Origin: UBA7887 sp964408735
Lineage (GTDB): Bacteria > Pseudomonadota > Alphaproteobacteria > UBA7887
Assembly (NCBI GenBank): GCA_964408735.1
Contig: CAYPAX010000164.1
Location: 1 to 5,996, forward strand
Direction of reading: 5' to 3'
DNA: 5,996 nt
Below the pieces are notes generated by a model. That model had not been told where the DNA came from. It was given only the letters and a program-made list of their open reading frames with translations, and ran no database searches. The position numbers and the translations under genes were made by a program. Of the stretch, positions 1 to 5,996 are shown in pieces; within the stretch, counting starts at the first letter, position 1; every line of letters begins with the position of its first letter.

Positions 1-855
1 CTGAAAGGAACCATCGTCGCCCGCAAATGTGCGAAAGATTTTGTACGTTATCCAGACTTCGTCAACGGGCTGTTAGATGTGAAAGCCTCTGCTTGGTTAG
101 CGGGCTTTCCTGTATCCAATCATGAGGTGGCTTTTACAAGAAACGTTCAAGGAAGGTCAGGTGATCTTGATACCGGACGCGACTCAAGATTCGACCATTA
201 CCACGCTTTAAATAAATGGTATTCAAGCGATTCTGATAAGACAAATATGGTTCTAGATTTTGTCGGGCCATCTATTGATACAGGGTTTCGTGTGTCAAAA
301 ACAGCGTCACCGCGAATGTTTACTCTATCTATAGAATTAGCGTTTACTTTGGCGGCTATTTTGGCAGATGAAGACGAATTTAATGGAGGTATTGAGAAAG
401 AAATTAAGATACGATTTCTAGGTTTGCGTGACTTAAAGGGTGTAATCGGAGGAAAACCCTATCCGATATTTTGGATAGACACTATGATTGGTGATGGTTT
501 TGTAATATCCGAAGATAAAATAGTAGAAACTCCTGATCCGCCAGGATATATCGAAATACGAAAATATTGTAAGAAGTTTATTGAGCTTAATAGTAAGTAT
601 CTGTTCGTGCCCTTTATTCGTGGATGCAATCATAAGAATTTTAAGAGATTTCCAGAGAATTATGTCTCTGTAATAAATCATTTGAGTGAGGTTTGGAAAC
701 GTGAAACAGAGCGATTCGAAAGTGATAGAATTGTGCTATCTGACGAAGGCGTGGCACCAGAAGCAGGTCCGGGCGCGGGTCCGGAAAACGATGCCACTCA
801 AGAGGAATTGTCGAGGCTAGAAGAGGAATTGGGCAAGCGCAAAGAGGCGAAATAA
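1..855 (+). CDS. Partial hypothetical protein, possible class III cyclase-like domain (5' end outside window)
   Basis: The frame is open from base 1 to TAA at 853-855, giving 284 visible residues. A GTG at 79 could start translation, but the reading looks protein-like across it (LLDVKASAWLAGFPV), so the gene probably begins upstream. Seen around residues 86-113 is G-P-S-I-D-T-G-F-R, then A-S-P-R and T-L-S-I-E-L-A. This spacing resembles the class III adenylate/guanylate cyclase segment G..(V/I)...aR....A.p....vS. The metal-binding aspartates of that family would lie before the window, so catalysis cannot be judged. Later comes an aromatic, hydrophobic stretch (PYPIFWID). The tail from about residue 250 is low-complexity Gly/Pro/Ala followed by a short charged coiled coil (EELSRLEEELGKRKEAK). 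No signal peptide or clear membrane helix is visible. The bases are AT-rich (about one third G+C in 541-660), unlike the GC-rich genes downstream, which suggests transfer. The function is unassigned; the cyclase-like reading is inference. Confidence 0.7.
   Translation: MKGTIVARKCAKDFVRYPDFVNGLLDVKASAWLAGFPVSNHEVAFTRNVQGRSGDLDTGRDSRFDHYHALNKWYSSDSDKTNMVLDFVGPSIDTGFRVSKTASPRMFTLSIELAFTLAAILADEDEFNGGIEKEIKIRFLGLRDLKGVIGGKPYPIFWIDTMIGDGFVISEDKIVETPDPPGYIEIRKYCKKFIELNSKYLFVPFIRGCNHKNFKRFPENYVSVINHLSEVWKRETERFESDRIVLSDEGVAPEAGPGAGPENDATQEELSRLEEELGKRKEAK
7..55 (+). repeat. Left copy of an imperfect inverted repeat shared with the right edge
   Basis: The segment contains GGAACCATCGTCGCC (7-21), then AAATGTGCGAAAGATT (25-40), then a weaker match ending at ATCCAG (50-55). 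The same blocks occur in the same order on the minus strand at 5938-5991. The first block matches 13 of 15 bases, the second all 16, and a 2-base length difference lies between them. The segment sits inside the open frame of the left partial gene, where the second block encodes KCAKD. Its nature is unknown. Confidence 0.7.
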
Positions 856-918
856 CATTGGCGATTGCCGCCGATCTCTTTGGAGGTTTTGGAGAGCGCT
901 CTTTTGACGCTTAAGCCC

Positions 919-947
919 TTGCAGGGTTGACCCATGGCAGCTATAAC
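919..947 (+). promoter_or_regulatory. Candidate sigma-70-type promoter for rpmI
   Basis: TTGCAG (919-924) is followed after 17 bases by TATAAC (942-947). With its preceding bases the -10 box reads GCTATAAC, which fits the alphaproteobacterial (Caulobacter-type) consensus GCTANAWC; the -35 box is weaker. A start near 953-956 would give a leader of about 55 bases before rpmI. A short inverted repeat, GGGTTGACCC (924-933), lies in the spacer and might be an operator or chance. This is a pattern match only. Confidence 0.4.
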
Positions 948-949
948 CC

Positions 950-991
950 GCCGCCTGTGCCCGGCGGCCCGCATGGTCGGCCGGTGTTTTT
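950..991 (+). promoter_or_regulatory. Possible attenuator-like leader hairpins before rpmI
   Basis: Two competing stems can be drawn. GCCGCC (950-955) pairs with GGCGGC (963-968) around a 7-base loop. Alternatively CCGGC (961-965) pairs with GCCGG (980-984), or in another register CGGCC (965-969) with GGCCG (979-983). The second arrangement is followed by TGTTTTT (985-991), so it looks like a short intrinsic terminator. The stems share bases 963-968 and exclude each other. The element could be a terminator for the upstream gene or an attenuator for rpmI. In this GC-rich stretch short stems arise easily by chance. Confidence 0.3.
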
Positions 992-995
992 CTGC

Positions 996-1000
996 AAGGA
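996..1000 (+). promoter_or_regulatory. Ribosome binding site of rpmI
   Basis: AAGGA lies 8 bases before the ATG at 1009. It supports that start over an in-frame ATG at 934, which would add 25 residues not found in L35 proteins. Confidence 0.75.
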
Positions 1001-1008
1001 CAGAGCTA

Positions 1009-1209
1009 ATGCCCAAGCTCAAGACCAAGAGCGGCGCCAAGAAGCGCTTTCGTCTCACCGCCAGCGGCAAGGTGCGCATGAACCAGGCCGGCAAGCAGCA
1101 TGGCATGATCAAGCGTACCAAGAAGTTCATCCGCAACCAGCGTGGCTCGACCATCATGGCCGAATCGAACGCTCGGGTCGTCAGGCGGCACTTCCTTCCC
1201 TACGGCTGA
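1009..1209 (+). CDS. rpmI: 50S ribosomal protein L35
   Basis: The product is a 66-residue, strongly basic protein of the large ribosomal subunit. It opens with MPKLKTKSGAKKRF, the L35 signature, continues with a GKVR segment and HGMIKRTKKFIRNQRG, and ends with RRHFLPYG. The length matches the usual 64-67 residues. The ATG at 1009 is preceded by AAGGA at good spacing and gives the conserved N-terminus. The stop (TGA 1207-1209) lies 19 bases before rplT, so the two genes are almost certainly co-transcribed. In many bacteria infC precedes rpmI and L20 or leader RNA controls the operon; here the gene before it is unrelated, and a candidate promoter with hairpins lies just upstream. Nothing in the protein is broken or unusual. 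Confidence 0.98.
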   Translation: MPKLKTKSGAKKRFRLTASGKVRMNQAGKQHGMIKRTKKFIRNQRGSTIMAESNARVVRRHFLPYG

Positions 1210-1228
1210 GCGAGCGGAGATTTAAGAC

Positions 1229-1591
1229 ATGGCACGAGTGAAGCGCGGCGTAACCACCCACGCCCGGCACAAAAAGGTTCTCAAGGCGGCCAAGGGCTAT
1301 TACGGCCGCCGCAAGAATACCTTCCGCGTCGCCAACCAGGCGGTCGAGAAGGCCGGCCAGTACGCTTATCGCGACCGGCGCAACCGCAAGCGCGCCTTCC
1401 GCCGCCTGTGGATCCAGCGCATCAATGCCGGCGCCCGCGTGCATGGCCTGACCTATGGGGAGTTCATGCATGGCCTGAGCAAGGCCGGCATCGACCTCGA
1501 CCGCAAGGTGCTGGCCGATATCGCTGCACGCGATCCGGGCGGTTTCGAGGCCCTGACCACGGCCGCGCGCGAGGCGCTTGCCGAGGGCTAG
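1229..1591 (+). CDS. rplT: 50S ribosomal protein L20
   Basis: The product is a 120-residue basic protein that binds 23S rRNA and is needed early in 50S assembly. The N-terminus MARVKRGVTTHARHKKVLK and the segment GYYGRRKNTFRVANQAVEKA are the long basic extension that threads into rRNA. The globular part follows with RDRRNRKRAFRRLWIQRINA, then LTYGEFMHGL and the usual acidic-hydrophobic C-terminal helices. The length is normal for the family. GGAG (1216-1219) lies 9 bases before the ATG. In other bacteria (for example E. coli) L20 represses its own operon by binding leader mRNA; whether that applies here is not visible. A strong hairpin follows the stop codon and separates the gene from pheS. 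Confidence 0.98.
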   Translation: MARVKRGVTTHARHKKVLKAAKGYYGRRKNTFRVANQAVEKAGQYAYRDRRNRKRAFRRLWIQRINAGARVHGLTYGEFMHGLSKAGIDLDRKVLADIAARDPGGFEALTTAAREALAEG

Positions 1592-1619
1592 AACTGCGAC
1601 CGTTGGTCCGTTAGTTTTG

Positions 1620-1650
1620 GGGGGCGTTCCAGCCGGAACTGCCCCCTTTT
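1620..1650 (+). terminator. Intrinsic terminator or attenuator between rplT and pheS
   Basis: GGGGGC (1620-1625) pairs with GCCCCC (1641-1646), and GTTCC (1626-1630) pairs with GGAAC (1635-1639). This gives 11 base pairs with one bulged T (1640) and an AGCC loop, followed by TTTT (1647-1650). The T run is short, so termination may be partial and allow read-through into pheST. No phenylalanine-rich leader peptide was found beside it. Confidence 0.65.
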
Positions 1651-1681
1651 CCATGGCTCTCACGCAAGGTCGAGACGCAAT

Positions 1682-2779
1682 ATGACCATCAGCGAAACCG
1701 CCGCCCGGGTGCGCGAGGAATTCTCCACCGCGATCGCCGACGCGGTGACCCTGGATATCCTCGAGCAGGTGCGCGTCGCCGCCCTCGGCAAGAAAGGCCG
1801 GGTGAGCGAGTTGATGCGCGGGCTCGGCGGCATGAGCGCTGACGAGCGCAAGGAGGCCGGCCCCCTGCTCAACGGCCTCAAGCGCGAGCTTGGCGAGGCT
1901 ATCGAGGCCCGTCGCGGTGCGCTCGAAGAGGCGGCGCTCGATGCCCGCCTCGACGAAGAGCGCATCGACGTCACGGCGCCGGTACGCGCCGAAGCCGCCG
2001 GCAGCGTGCATCCCGTAAGCCAGGTGCTCGACGAGATCACCGAGATATTCGCCGACATGGGCCTCGAGGTCGCCGAAGGCCCCGACATCGAGACCGACTT
2101 CAACAATTTCACGGCGCTCAACATCCCGCCCGAGCATCCGGCGCGGCAGATGCACGACACCTTCTATTTCCCTGAAGCCGAGGATGGCTCCAAACTGGTG
2201 CTGCGCACCCATACCTCGCCGGTGCAGATCCGCACCATGATGGGCGGGCCGCCGCCGCACCGCATCGTCATCCCCGGGCGCACCTATCGCTGCGACTACG
2301 ACATGACCCATACGCCCATGTTCCATCAGGTCGAGGGCCTGGTGGTCGACCGCGATACCCATATGGGCCACCTCAAAGGCTGCCTGATCGACTTCACCCG
2401 CGCTTTTTTCGAGGTCGCCGACCTGCCGCTGCGCTTCCGACCCTCCTACTTCCCCTTCACCGAGCCTTCGGCCGAGGTCGATATCGGCTGCAACACGTCC
2501 GGCGGCAATTTCCGCGCCGGCCACCAGGGCAATGATGGCGACGGCTGGATGGAGATCCTCGGCTGCGGCATGGTGCATCCCAAGGTGCTGGCCAATTGCG
2601 GCCTCGACCCGGCGGAATATCAGGGCTTCGCCTTCGGCATGGGCATCGATCGTTTGGCCATGCTCAAATACGGCATCCTCGACCTGCGCGCCTTCTTCGA
2701 CTGCGATCTGCGTTGGCTGCGTCATTACGGCTTCGCGGCCCTCGATCTGCCGAGCCTGGGCCAGGGGTTGAGCCGATGA
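1682..2779 (+). CDS. pheS: Phenylalanine--tRNA ligase alpha subunit
   Basis: This cytoplasmic class II synthetase subunit carries the active site that activates phenylalanine with ATP and charges tRNA-Phe, as an alpha2beta2 enzyme with PheT. The protein has 365 residues, somewhat longer than the E. coli form of about 327. An N-terminal coiled-coil region covers about residues 1-90, with LGKKGRVSELM near 35-45. The catalytic core follows: HPVSQVLDEI (motif 1 region, about 110-119), RTHTSPVQIR (175-184), motif 2 GRTYRCDYDMTHTPMFHQVEG (about 199-219), EILGCGMVHP (291-300), and motif 3 GFAFGMGIDRLAMLKYGI (315-332). Ala317 sits at the position of E. coli Ala294, the substrate-pocket residue. The ATG at 1682 has AAGG about 12 bases upstream, a modest site. 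The stop overlaps the pheT start, so the subunits are probably translationally coupled. Confidence 0.98.
   Translation: MTISETAARVREEFSTAIADAVTLDILEQVRVAALGKKGRVSELMRGLGGMSADERKEAGPLLNGLKRELGEAIEARRGALEEAALDARLDEERIDVTAPVRAEAAGSVHPVSQVLDEITEIFADMGLEVAEGPDIETDFNNFTALNIPPEHPARQMHDTFYFPEAEDGSKLVLRTHTSPVQIRTMMGGPPPHRIVIPGRTYRCDYDMTHTPMFHQVEGLVVDRDTHMGHLKGCLIDFTRAFFEVADLPLRFRPSYFPFTEPSAEVDIGCNTSGGNFRAGHQGNDGDGWMEILGCGMVHPKVLANCGLDPAEYQGFAFGMGIDRLAMLKYGILDLRAFFDCDLRWLRHYGFAALDLPSLGQGLSR
2763..2767 (+). promoter_or_regulatory. Ribosome binding site of pheT inside the pheS end
   Basis: AGGGG lies 8 bases before the ATG at 2776, within the last codons of pheS. It supports the ATGA-overlap start over a longer in-frame reading from 2596, which would prepend 60 Arg/Pro-rich residues that are only pheS read in another frame. 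Confidence 0.75.
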
Positions 2780-5196
2780 AGCTGACCCTGAGCTGGCTGA
2801 AAGAACATCTGGAGACCGACGCCTCGCTCGACGAGATCTCGGCGGCGCTGACCATGCTCGGCCTGGAAGTGGAGTCGATCAGCGACCGCTCGGCCGAGCT
2901 GGCGCCCTTCACGGTCGCCTATGTCGAGGCCGCGGAGCAGCATCCCAACGCCGATCGTCTGCGCGTCTGCAAGGTCAACACGGGGGCGGAAGTGCTCGAC
3001 GTGGTTTGCGGCGCGCCCAATGCGCGGGCGGGCATGAAAGGCGTTTTCGCGCCCATCGGCACGCATATTCCCGGTACCGACATGGTGTTGGAAAAGCGCG
3101 CCATCCGCGGCGTCACCGGCTTCGGCATGCTTTGCTCCGAGCGCGAGATGGGCATCTCCGACGACCACGAAGGCATCATCGAGCTGCCCGAGGACGCCGA
3201 GGTCGGCGCCCCCTTCGCGCCGCTGGTGGGCCTCGACGATCCCCTTATCGATATCGCCATCACCCCCGACCGCGCCGATTGCCTCGGCGTGCTCGGCATC
3301 GCCCGCGACCTCGCCGCCGCCGGCATCGGCAAGCTCATCACGCCGCCGACCGAGCCCTTGCAGGGGGACTTCACCAGCCCGATCACGGCACGGCTCGACT
3401 TCGCCAGCGAGACGGCCGAGCCCTGTCCTCTTTTCGTTGGCCGCACCATCCGCGGCGTCAAGAACGGCCCCAGCCCGGACTGGCTGCAGCGGCGCCTGCG
3501 CGCGGTGGGCTTGCGGCCGATCTCGGCGCTCGTCGACATCACCAATCTCGCCACCCTCGACCGGGCGCGGCCGTTGCATGTCTTCGATGCCGATGCCCTG
3601 GCGGGCAATATCCATGTGCGCCTGGCGCGCGAAGGCGAGAGCCTGGCGGCGCTCGACGACAAGACCTACGAGCTCGATCCCGAGATGACGGTGATCGCCG
3701 ACGACGACGGCCCGGTGGCGCTCGCTGGTGTTATCGGCGGGGTGCCCACGAGCTGCACGGCCGAGACCACTAACGTCTTTGTCGAATCGGCCTATTTCGA
3801 TCCCGTTCGCACGGCAACGACAGGACGCAAGCTGCAGATCGAATCGGATGCTCGCTATCGTTTCGAGCGCGGCGTCGACCGCGAGGGCACGGCGCCCGGC
3901 GCGCAATATGCGACGCACCTGATCCTCGACATCTGCGGCGGCGAGGCCAGCGAGCTGGTGATCGCCGGCGGCGTGCCGCTGGACGAGCGCGAGATCACAT
4001 TCCGGCCCGGGCGCGTGCACGCGCTGGGCGGGTTGGATGTACAGCGCGACGAAAGCGTGACCATTCTCCGCGCCCTTGGCTTCGCGCCGCAGACCGGCAG
4101 CGAAGACATCACGGTGAGCGTGCCGACCTGGCGCCACGACATCGACGGCGAGGCGGATATCGTCGAGGAGGTGCTGCGCGTCAAAGGCTTCGACTCGATT
4201 CCCGCCGTCTCCCTGCCGCGTGAGCATGCGGTTGCGGTTCCCGGCCTCGACGGACCGAAGCGCCGTGCCCGCCAGGCGCGGCGTGCCTTGGCCGCGCGCG
4301 GCCTCAACGAATGTGTCACCTGGTCGTTCCTCTCGGGAGATCAGGCGAAGCTGTTCGGCGGCGGCAAGCCAGAGCTTGCACTGGCCAATCCGATCTCCAG
4401 CGAACTAACCGATATGCGCCCAAGCACCCTGCCCAACTTGTTGGCGGCGGTAGCACGCAACCGGGCGCGGGGCTTCGACGATTTCGGCCTCTTCGAGATC
4501 GGCCCGATCTACCGGGACGACACCCCCGAAGGCCAGGGCCTGGTGGCGGGCGGCCTGCGCCGTGGCCAGAGCGGCCCGCGCAACTGGCTGGATGCGCCCC
4601 GGCCTGTGGACGCCTTCGACGCCAAGGGCGACGCCCTCGCATTGCTCGCTGCGCTCGGCGCCCCGGCGGATCGTGCCAGCGTAACGGCCGACGCCCCCGA
4701 GTGGTATCACCCGGGCCGCTCCGGCGTGCTAAGGCTCGGGCCGAAGACCGTTCTCGGCCATTTCGGCGAACTGCACCCGCGCATCCTCGCTGCCTTCGAT
4801 GCCGAGGCACCCATTGCCGGCTTCGAGCTATTTCTCGACGCTTTGCCGCAGCCCAAGGCAAAAGCAACCCGCGCCCGCCCGCCCTTCGCGGTCTCGGACC
4901 TGCCCGCGGTCTCGCGCGACTTCGCCTTCCTGGTCGATGACACCGTGCAGGCCGAAGACGTGCTACGCGCCGTGCGCCAGGTTTCGGCCAAGAACCCGCT
5001 CAAGCTGTCGTTCTCGGACATCACGCTCTTCGACATCTACGACGGCCAGGGCATGGCCGAAGGCAAGAAGTCCGTCGCCTTCTCCATCTCCCTGCAACCC
5101 GCCGAGCGCACGCTGACCGACGACGACATCAAGGCCGTCGCCGACGCCGTGGTGGCGCAAGTGACAAAAGCGACCGGTGGTGAGTTGAGGGGGTAG
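2776..5196 (+). CDS. pheT: Phenylalanine--tRNA ligase beta subunit
   Basis: The product is the 806-residue non-catalytic subunit of phenylalanyl-tRNA synthetase. It binds tRNA-Phe and clears mischarged Tyr-tRNA-Phe. The start MKLTLSWLKEHL is typical. Domains in order are an EMAP/OB-fold tRNA-binding domain (about 40-150, with HPNADRLRVCKV and VVCGAPNAR), the B3/B4 editing domain (about 210-385), B5 (about 403-475), a catalytically silent class II-like core (about 490-690, with FGLFEIGPIYR) and a C-terminal FDX-ACB anticodon-binding domain (about 708-805, with PAVSRDFAFLV). In B3/B4, H268 (RPLHVFDAD) and E337 (VFVESAYFDP) fall where the known editing His and Glu lie, so editing is probably intact. 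The length matches the family (about 800). It overlaps pheS by four bases (ATGA). No frame break is visible. Confidence 0.98.
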   Translation: MKLTLSWLKEHLETDASLDEISAALTMLGLEVESISDRSAELAPFTVAYVEAAEQHPNADRLRVCKVNTGAEVLDVVCGAPNARAGMKGVFAPIGTHIPGTDMVLEKRAIRGVTGFGMLCSEREMGISDDHEGIIELPEDAEVGAPFAPLVGLDDPLIDIAITPDRADCLGVLGIARDLAAAGIGKLITPPTEPLQGDFTSPITARLDFASETAEPCPLFVGRTIRGVKNGPSPDWLQRRLRAVGLRPISALVDITNLATLDRARPLHVFDADALAGNIHVRLAREGESLAALDDKTYELDPEMTVIADDDGPVALAGVIGGVPTSCTAETTNVFVESAYFDPVRTATTGRKLQIESDARYRFERGVDREGTAPGAQYATHLILDICGGEASELVIAGGVPLDEREITFRPGRVHALGGLDVQRDESVTILRALGFAPQTGSEDITVSVPTWRHDIDGEADIVEEVLRVKGFDSIPAVSLPREHAVAVPGLDGPKRRARQARRALAARGLNECVTWSFLSGDQAKLFGGGKPELALANPISSELTDMRPSTLPNLLAAVARNRARGFDDFGLFEIGPIYRDDTPEGQGLVAGGLRRGQSGPRNWLDAPRPVDAFDAKGDALALLAALGAPADRASVTADAPEWYHPGRSGVLRLGPKTVLGHFGELHPRILAAFDAEAPIAGFELFLDALPQPKAKATRARPPFAVSDLPAVSRDFAFLVDDTVQAEDVLRAVRQVSAKNPLKLSFSDITLFDIYDGQGMAEGKKSVAFSISLQPAERTLTDDDIKAVADAVVAQVTKATGGELRG

Positions 5197-5329
5197 GAGC
5201 GAACTGCGCCTTGAGTTGATGGTTGCCGCATGGCATATCCGCCGGCATAGTCTTACGGCGTTAGTTGCCAAGGCCCCTCCTGTTAAAGGCCCTCCACGGA
5301 TGTACGAAATCGATTGCGGTGCCTATGCA
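5197..5329. other. Convergent intergenic gap without a clear terminator
   Basis: Between the ends of pheT (+) and the minus-strand gene I see only weak stems, such as CGCCG (5240-5244) with CGGCG (5256-5260) and TGCCG (5224-5228) with CGGCA (5243-5247), none followed by a T run. A near-duplicate pair, AAGGCCCCTCC (5270-5280) and AAGGCCCTCC (5286-5295), lies toward the right end. No gene is supported here. Confidence 0.5.
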
Positions 5330-5996
5330 TCAGCGTTGCCGTTCGATTTGTGGCGGTGATAGCCGTTCGATAGCAAGTTGCGCGACTGATGGCGGTATCG
5401 TCCTCTTCTTACTTTGCAGGTAATTGGAGAACTTCCCGGTTCCAAGGTAGTCGTCCTGAAGCCATCTACGATATTCTCCAAGTGCTTCGAGCGGATAACA
5501 GTTCGCGATCTGCGGGTTAGATTTGGATTGAGGGTGGTCATCGGGGTAGCGGTGCGGGAATTTGGCGCGCGCCCCGTATCGCTCCCCTAAATTGTTTTCT
5601 TCCCAATGCTTTGCCCAATGGACTCCAATTGAGATATCCGGGACAATTTTCTCGCCGATTTGCGCACCTGCTTTAATTAGCTCGTAAATGACCATGTGCG
5701 CTTCGTTGAATATGCTGAAATATCCGGTCGGGGCACTCTGATGGTTTAGCTCAATCCTCTGGTGCCACTTACGAAGTGGTTCAATCGGGCCACTTGTTGG
5801 GTCGTAACCAAGTTGCGCGTATATCATTTCACGGAGTTTGGAGCCGGCCAACATACGATAGTTTTCGCGGGCCTCATGCTGGCAGTTGGTACCAGCATCG
5901 AATGCGTAATACTCCAATATCGCGAGGCAAATCTCGGCTGGATGGTAGTGTCCAGAATCTTTCGCACATTTTGTTAGGCAACGACGGTTCCGTAGG
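5330..5996 (-). CDS. Partial hypothetical protein, possibly phage-related (5' end outside window)
   Basis: On the minus strand a frame is open from the window edge to TGA at 5330-5332, about 221 visible residues. No ATG occurs in frame before 5854; a TTG at 5917 is possible, but ICLAILEYYAFDAG reads as protein across it, so the start is probably outside. Visible blocks (numbered from the TTG) are LREMIYAQLGYDP (28-40), GYFSIFNEAHMVIYELI (65-81), VPDISIGVHWAKHW (92-105), YGARAKFPHRYPDD (114-127), SNPQ (133-136) and a C-terminal EYRRWLQDDYL...KFSNYLQSKKR region. It seems soluble and mixed alpha/beta, with no signal peptide or membrane helix. I do not firmly recognise the family. The style recalls C-terminal halves of phage-derived regulatory or defence proteins of the KilA-N/BstA kind, which is a weak impression. 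G+C is intermediate (about 47% in 5641-5700), below pheST. It converges on pheT. Confidence 0.65.
   Translation of the reverse strand, partial: LRNRRCLTKCAKDSGHYHPAEICLAILEYYAFDAGTNCQHEARENYRMLAGSKLREMIYAQLGYDPTSGPIEPLRKWHQRIELNHQSAPTGYFSIFNEAHMVIYELIKAGAQIGEKIVPDISIGVHWAKHWEENNLGERYGARAKFPHRYPDDHPQSKSNPQIANCYPLEALGEYRRWLQDDYLGTGKFSNYLQSKKRTIPPSVAQLAIERLSPPQIERQR
5938..5991 (-). repeat. Right copy of the imperfect inverted repeat shared with the left edge
   Basis: Read on the minus strand this holds GGAACCGTCGTTGCC (5991-5977), AAATGTGCGAAAGATT (5971-5956) and, after weaker similarity, ATCCAG (5943-5938), matching 7-55 in the same order. Between the first two blocks it has five bases where the left copy has three. 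The second block is in the same codon phase in both partial genes (KCAKD), while the first block is out of phase here because of the 2-base difference. Confidence 0.7.

Noticed and set aside
893..902. Palindrome AGAGCGCTCT followed by TTT as a terminator for the left gene
   Set aside because: The hairpin form has only a 3-bp stem around a 4-base loop, too weak to call a terminator.
934..1008. N-terminal extension of rpmI from an ATG at 934
   Set aside because: The extra 25 residues are not part of L35, and the conserved MPKLKTK start at 1009 has its own AAGGA site.
1181..2725. Long minus-strand open frame (514 codons) opposite rplT and pheS
   Set aside because: It is a shadow of GC-rich coding DNA: its composition is rich in Ala, Gly, His and Glu with no domain, and the plus strand encodes unmistakable L20 and PheS.
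2596..2775. N-terminal extension of pheT
   Set aside because: The added residues are pheS read out of frame; the ATGA overlap start gives the standard PheT N-terminus.
2725..4227. Long minus-strand open frame (500 codons) opposite pheT
   Set aside because: This too is antisense to a clearly intact PheT; such long antisense frames are common in GC-rich genes.
5762..5977. 71-codon plus-strand frame near the right edge
   Set aside because: It lies opposite the better-supported minus-strand gene and shows no ribosome binding site. Part of it is the complement of the edge repeat.
1..5996. CRISPR array, tRNA or rRNA genes, complete insertion sequence
   Set aside because: No regularly spaced repeats, cloverleaf, rRNA-like stretch or transposase was found on either strand. 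The edge repeats alone do not show an insertion sequence.

Overview
The window looks like chromosomal DNA of an alphaproteobacterium. The basis is the GC-rich coding style of the central genes, the gene order rpmI-rplT-pheS-pheT, and the character of the L35, L20 and PheS proteins (for example the PheS of about 365 residues). This assignment comes from recognising families; no tree or database search was run.

Layout. Positions 1-855 (+) hold the 3' part of a gene that starts before the window. It is AT-rich and unlike the core genes, and its product carries a segment resembling part of a class III nucleotide-cyclase fold. Positions 856-1008 are a regulatory gap with a candidate sigma-70-type promoter and GC-rich hairpins, one ending in a T run, before rpmI. 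Positions 1009-5196 (+) are a compact translation cluster: rpmI (L35), rplT (L20), a strong hairpin that may act as a terminator or attenuator, then pheS and pheT, which overlap by ATGA. Positions 5197-5329 are a short convergent gap with no convincing terminator. Positions 5330-5996 (-) hold the 3' part of an unrecognised gene of intermediate GC that runs off the right edge.

How the genes work together. L35 and L20 are large-subunit ribosomal proteins, with L20 needed for early 50S assembly. PheS and PheT form the alpha2beta2 phenylalanyl-tRNA synthetase. The two outer genes appear to be accessory DNA on either side of this core block. infC, which often precedes rpmI, is not next to it here.

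The most unusual structure is an imperfect inverted repeat of about 50 bp lying at the two extreme edges (7-55 and 5938-5991), inside the two partial genes. Its cause (mobile repeat, shared gene segment, or contig-end effect) cannot be settled from the window. I do not see a complete new system. The best leads are the cyclase-like partial protein, the right-edge gene with a possible phage link, and the edge repeats.
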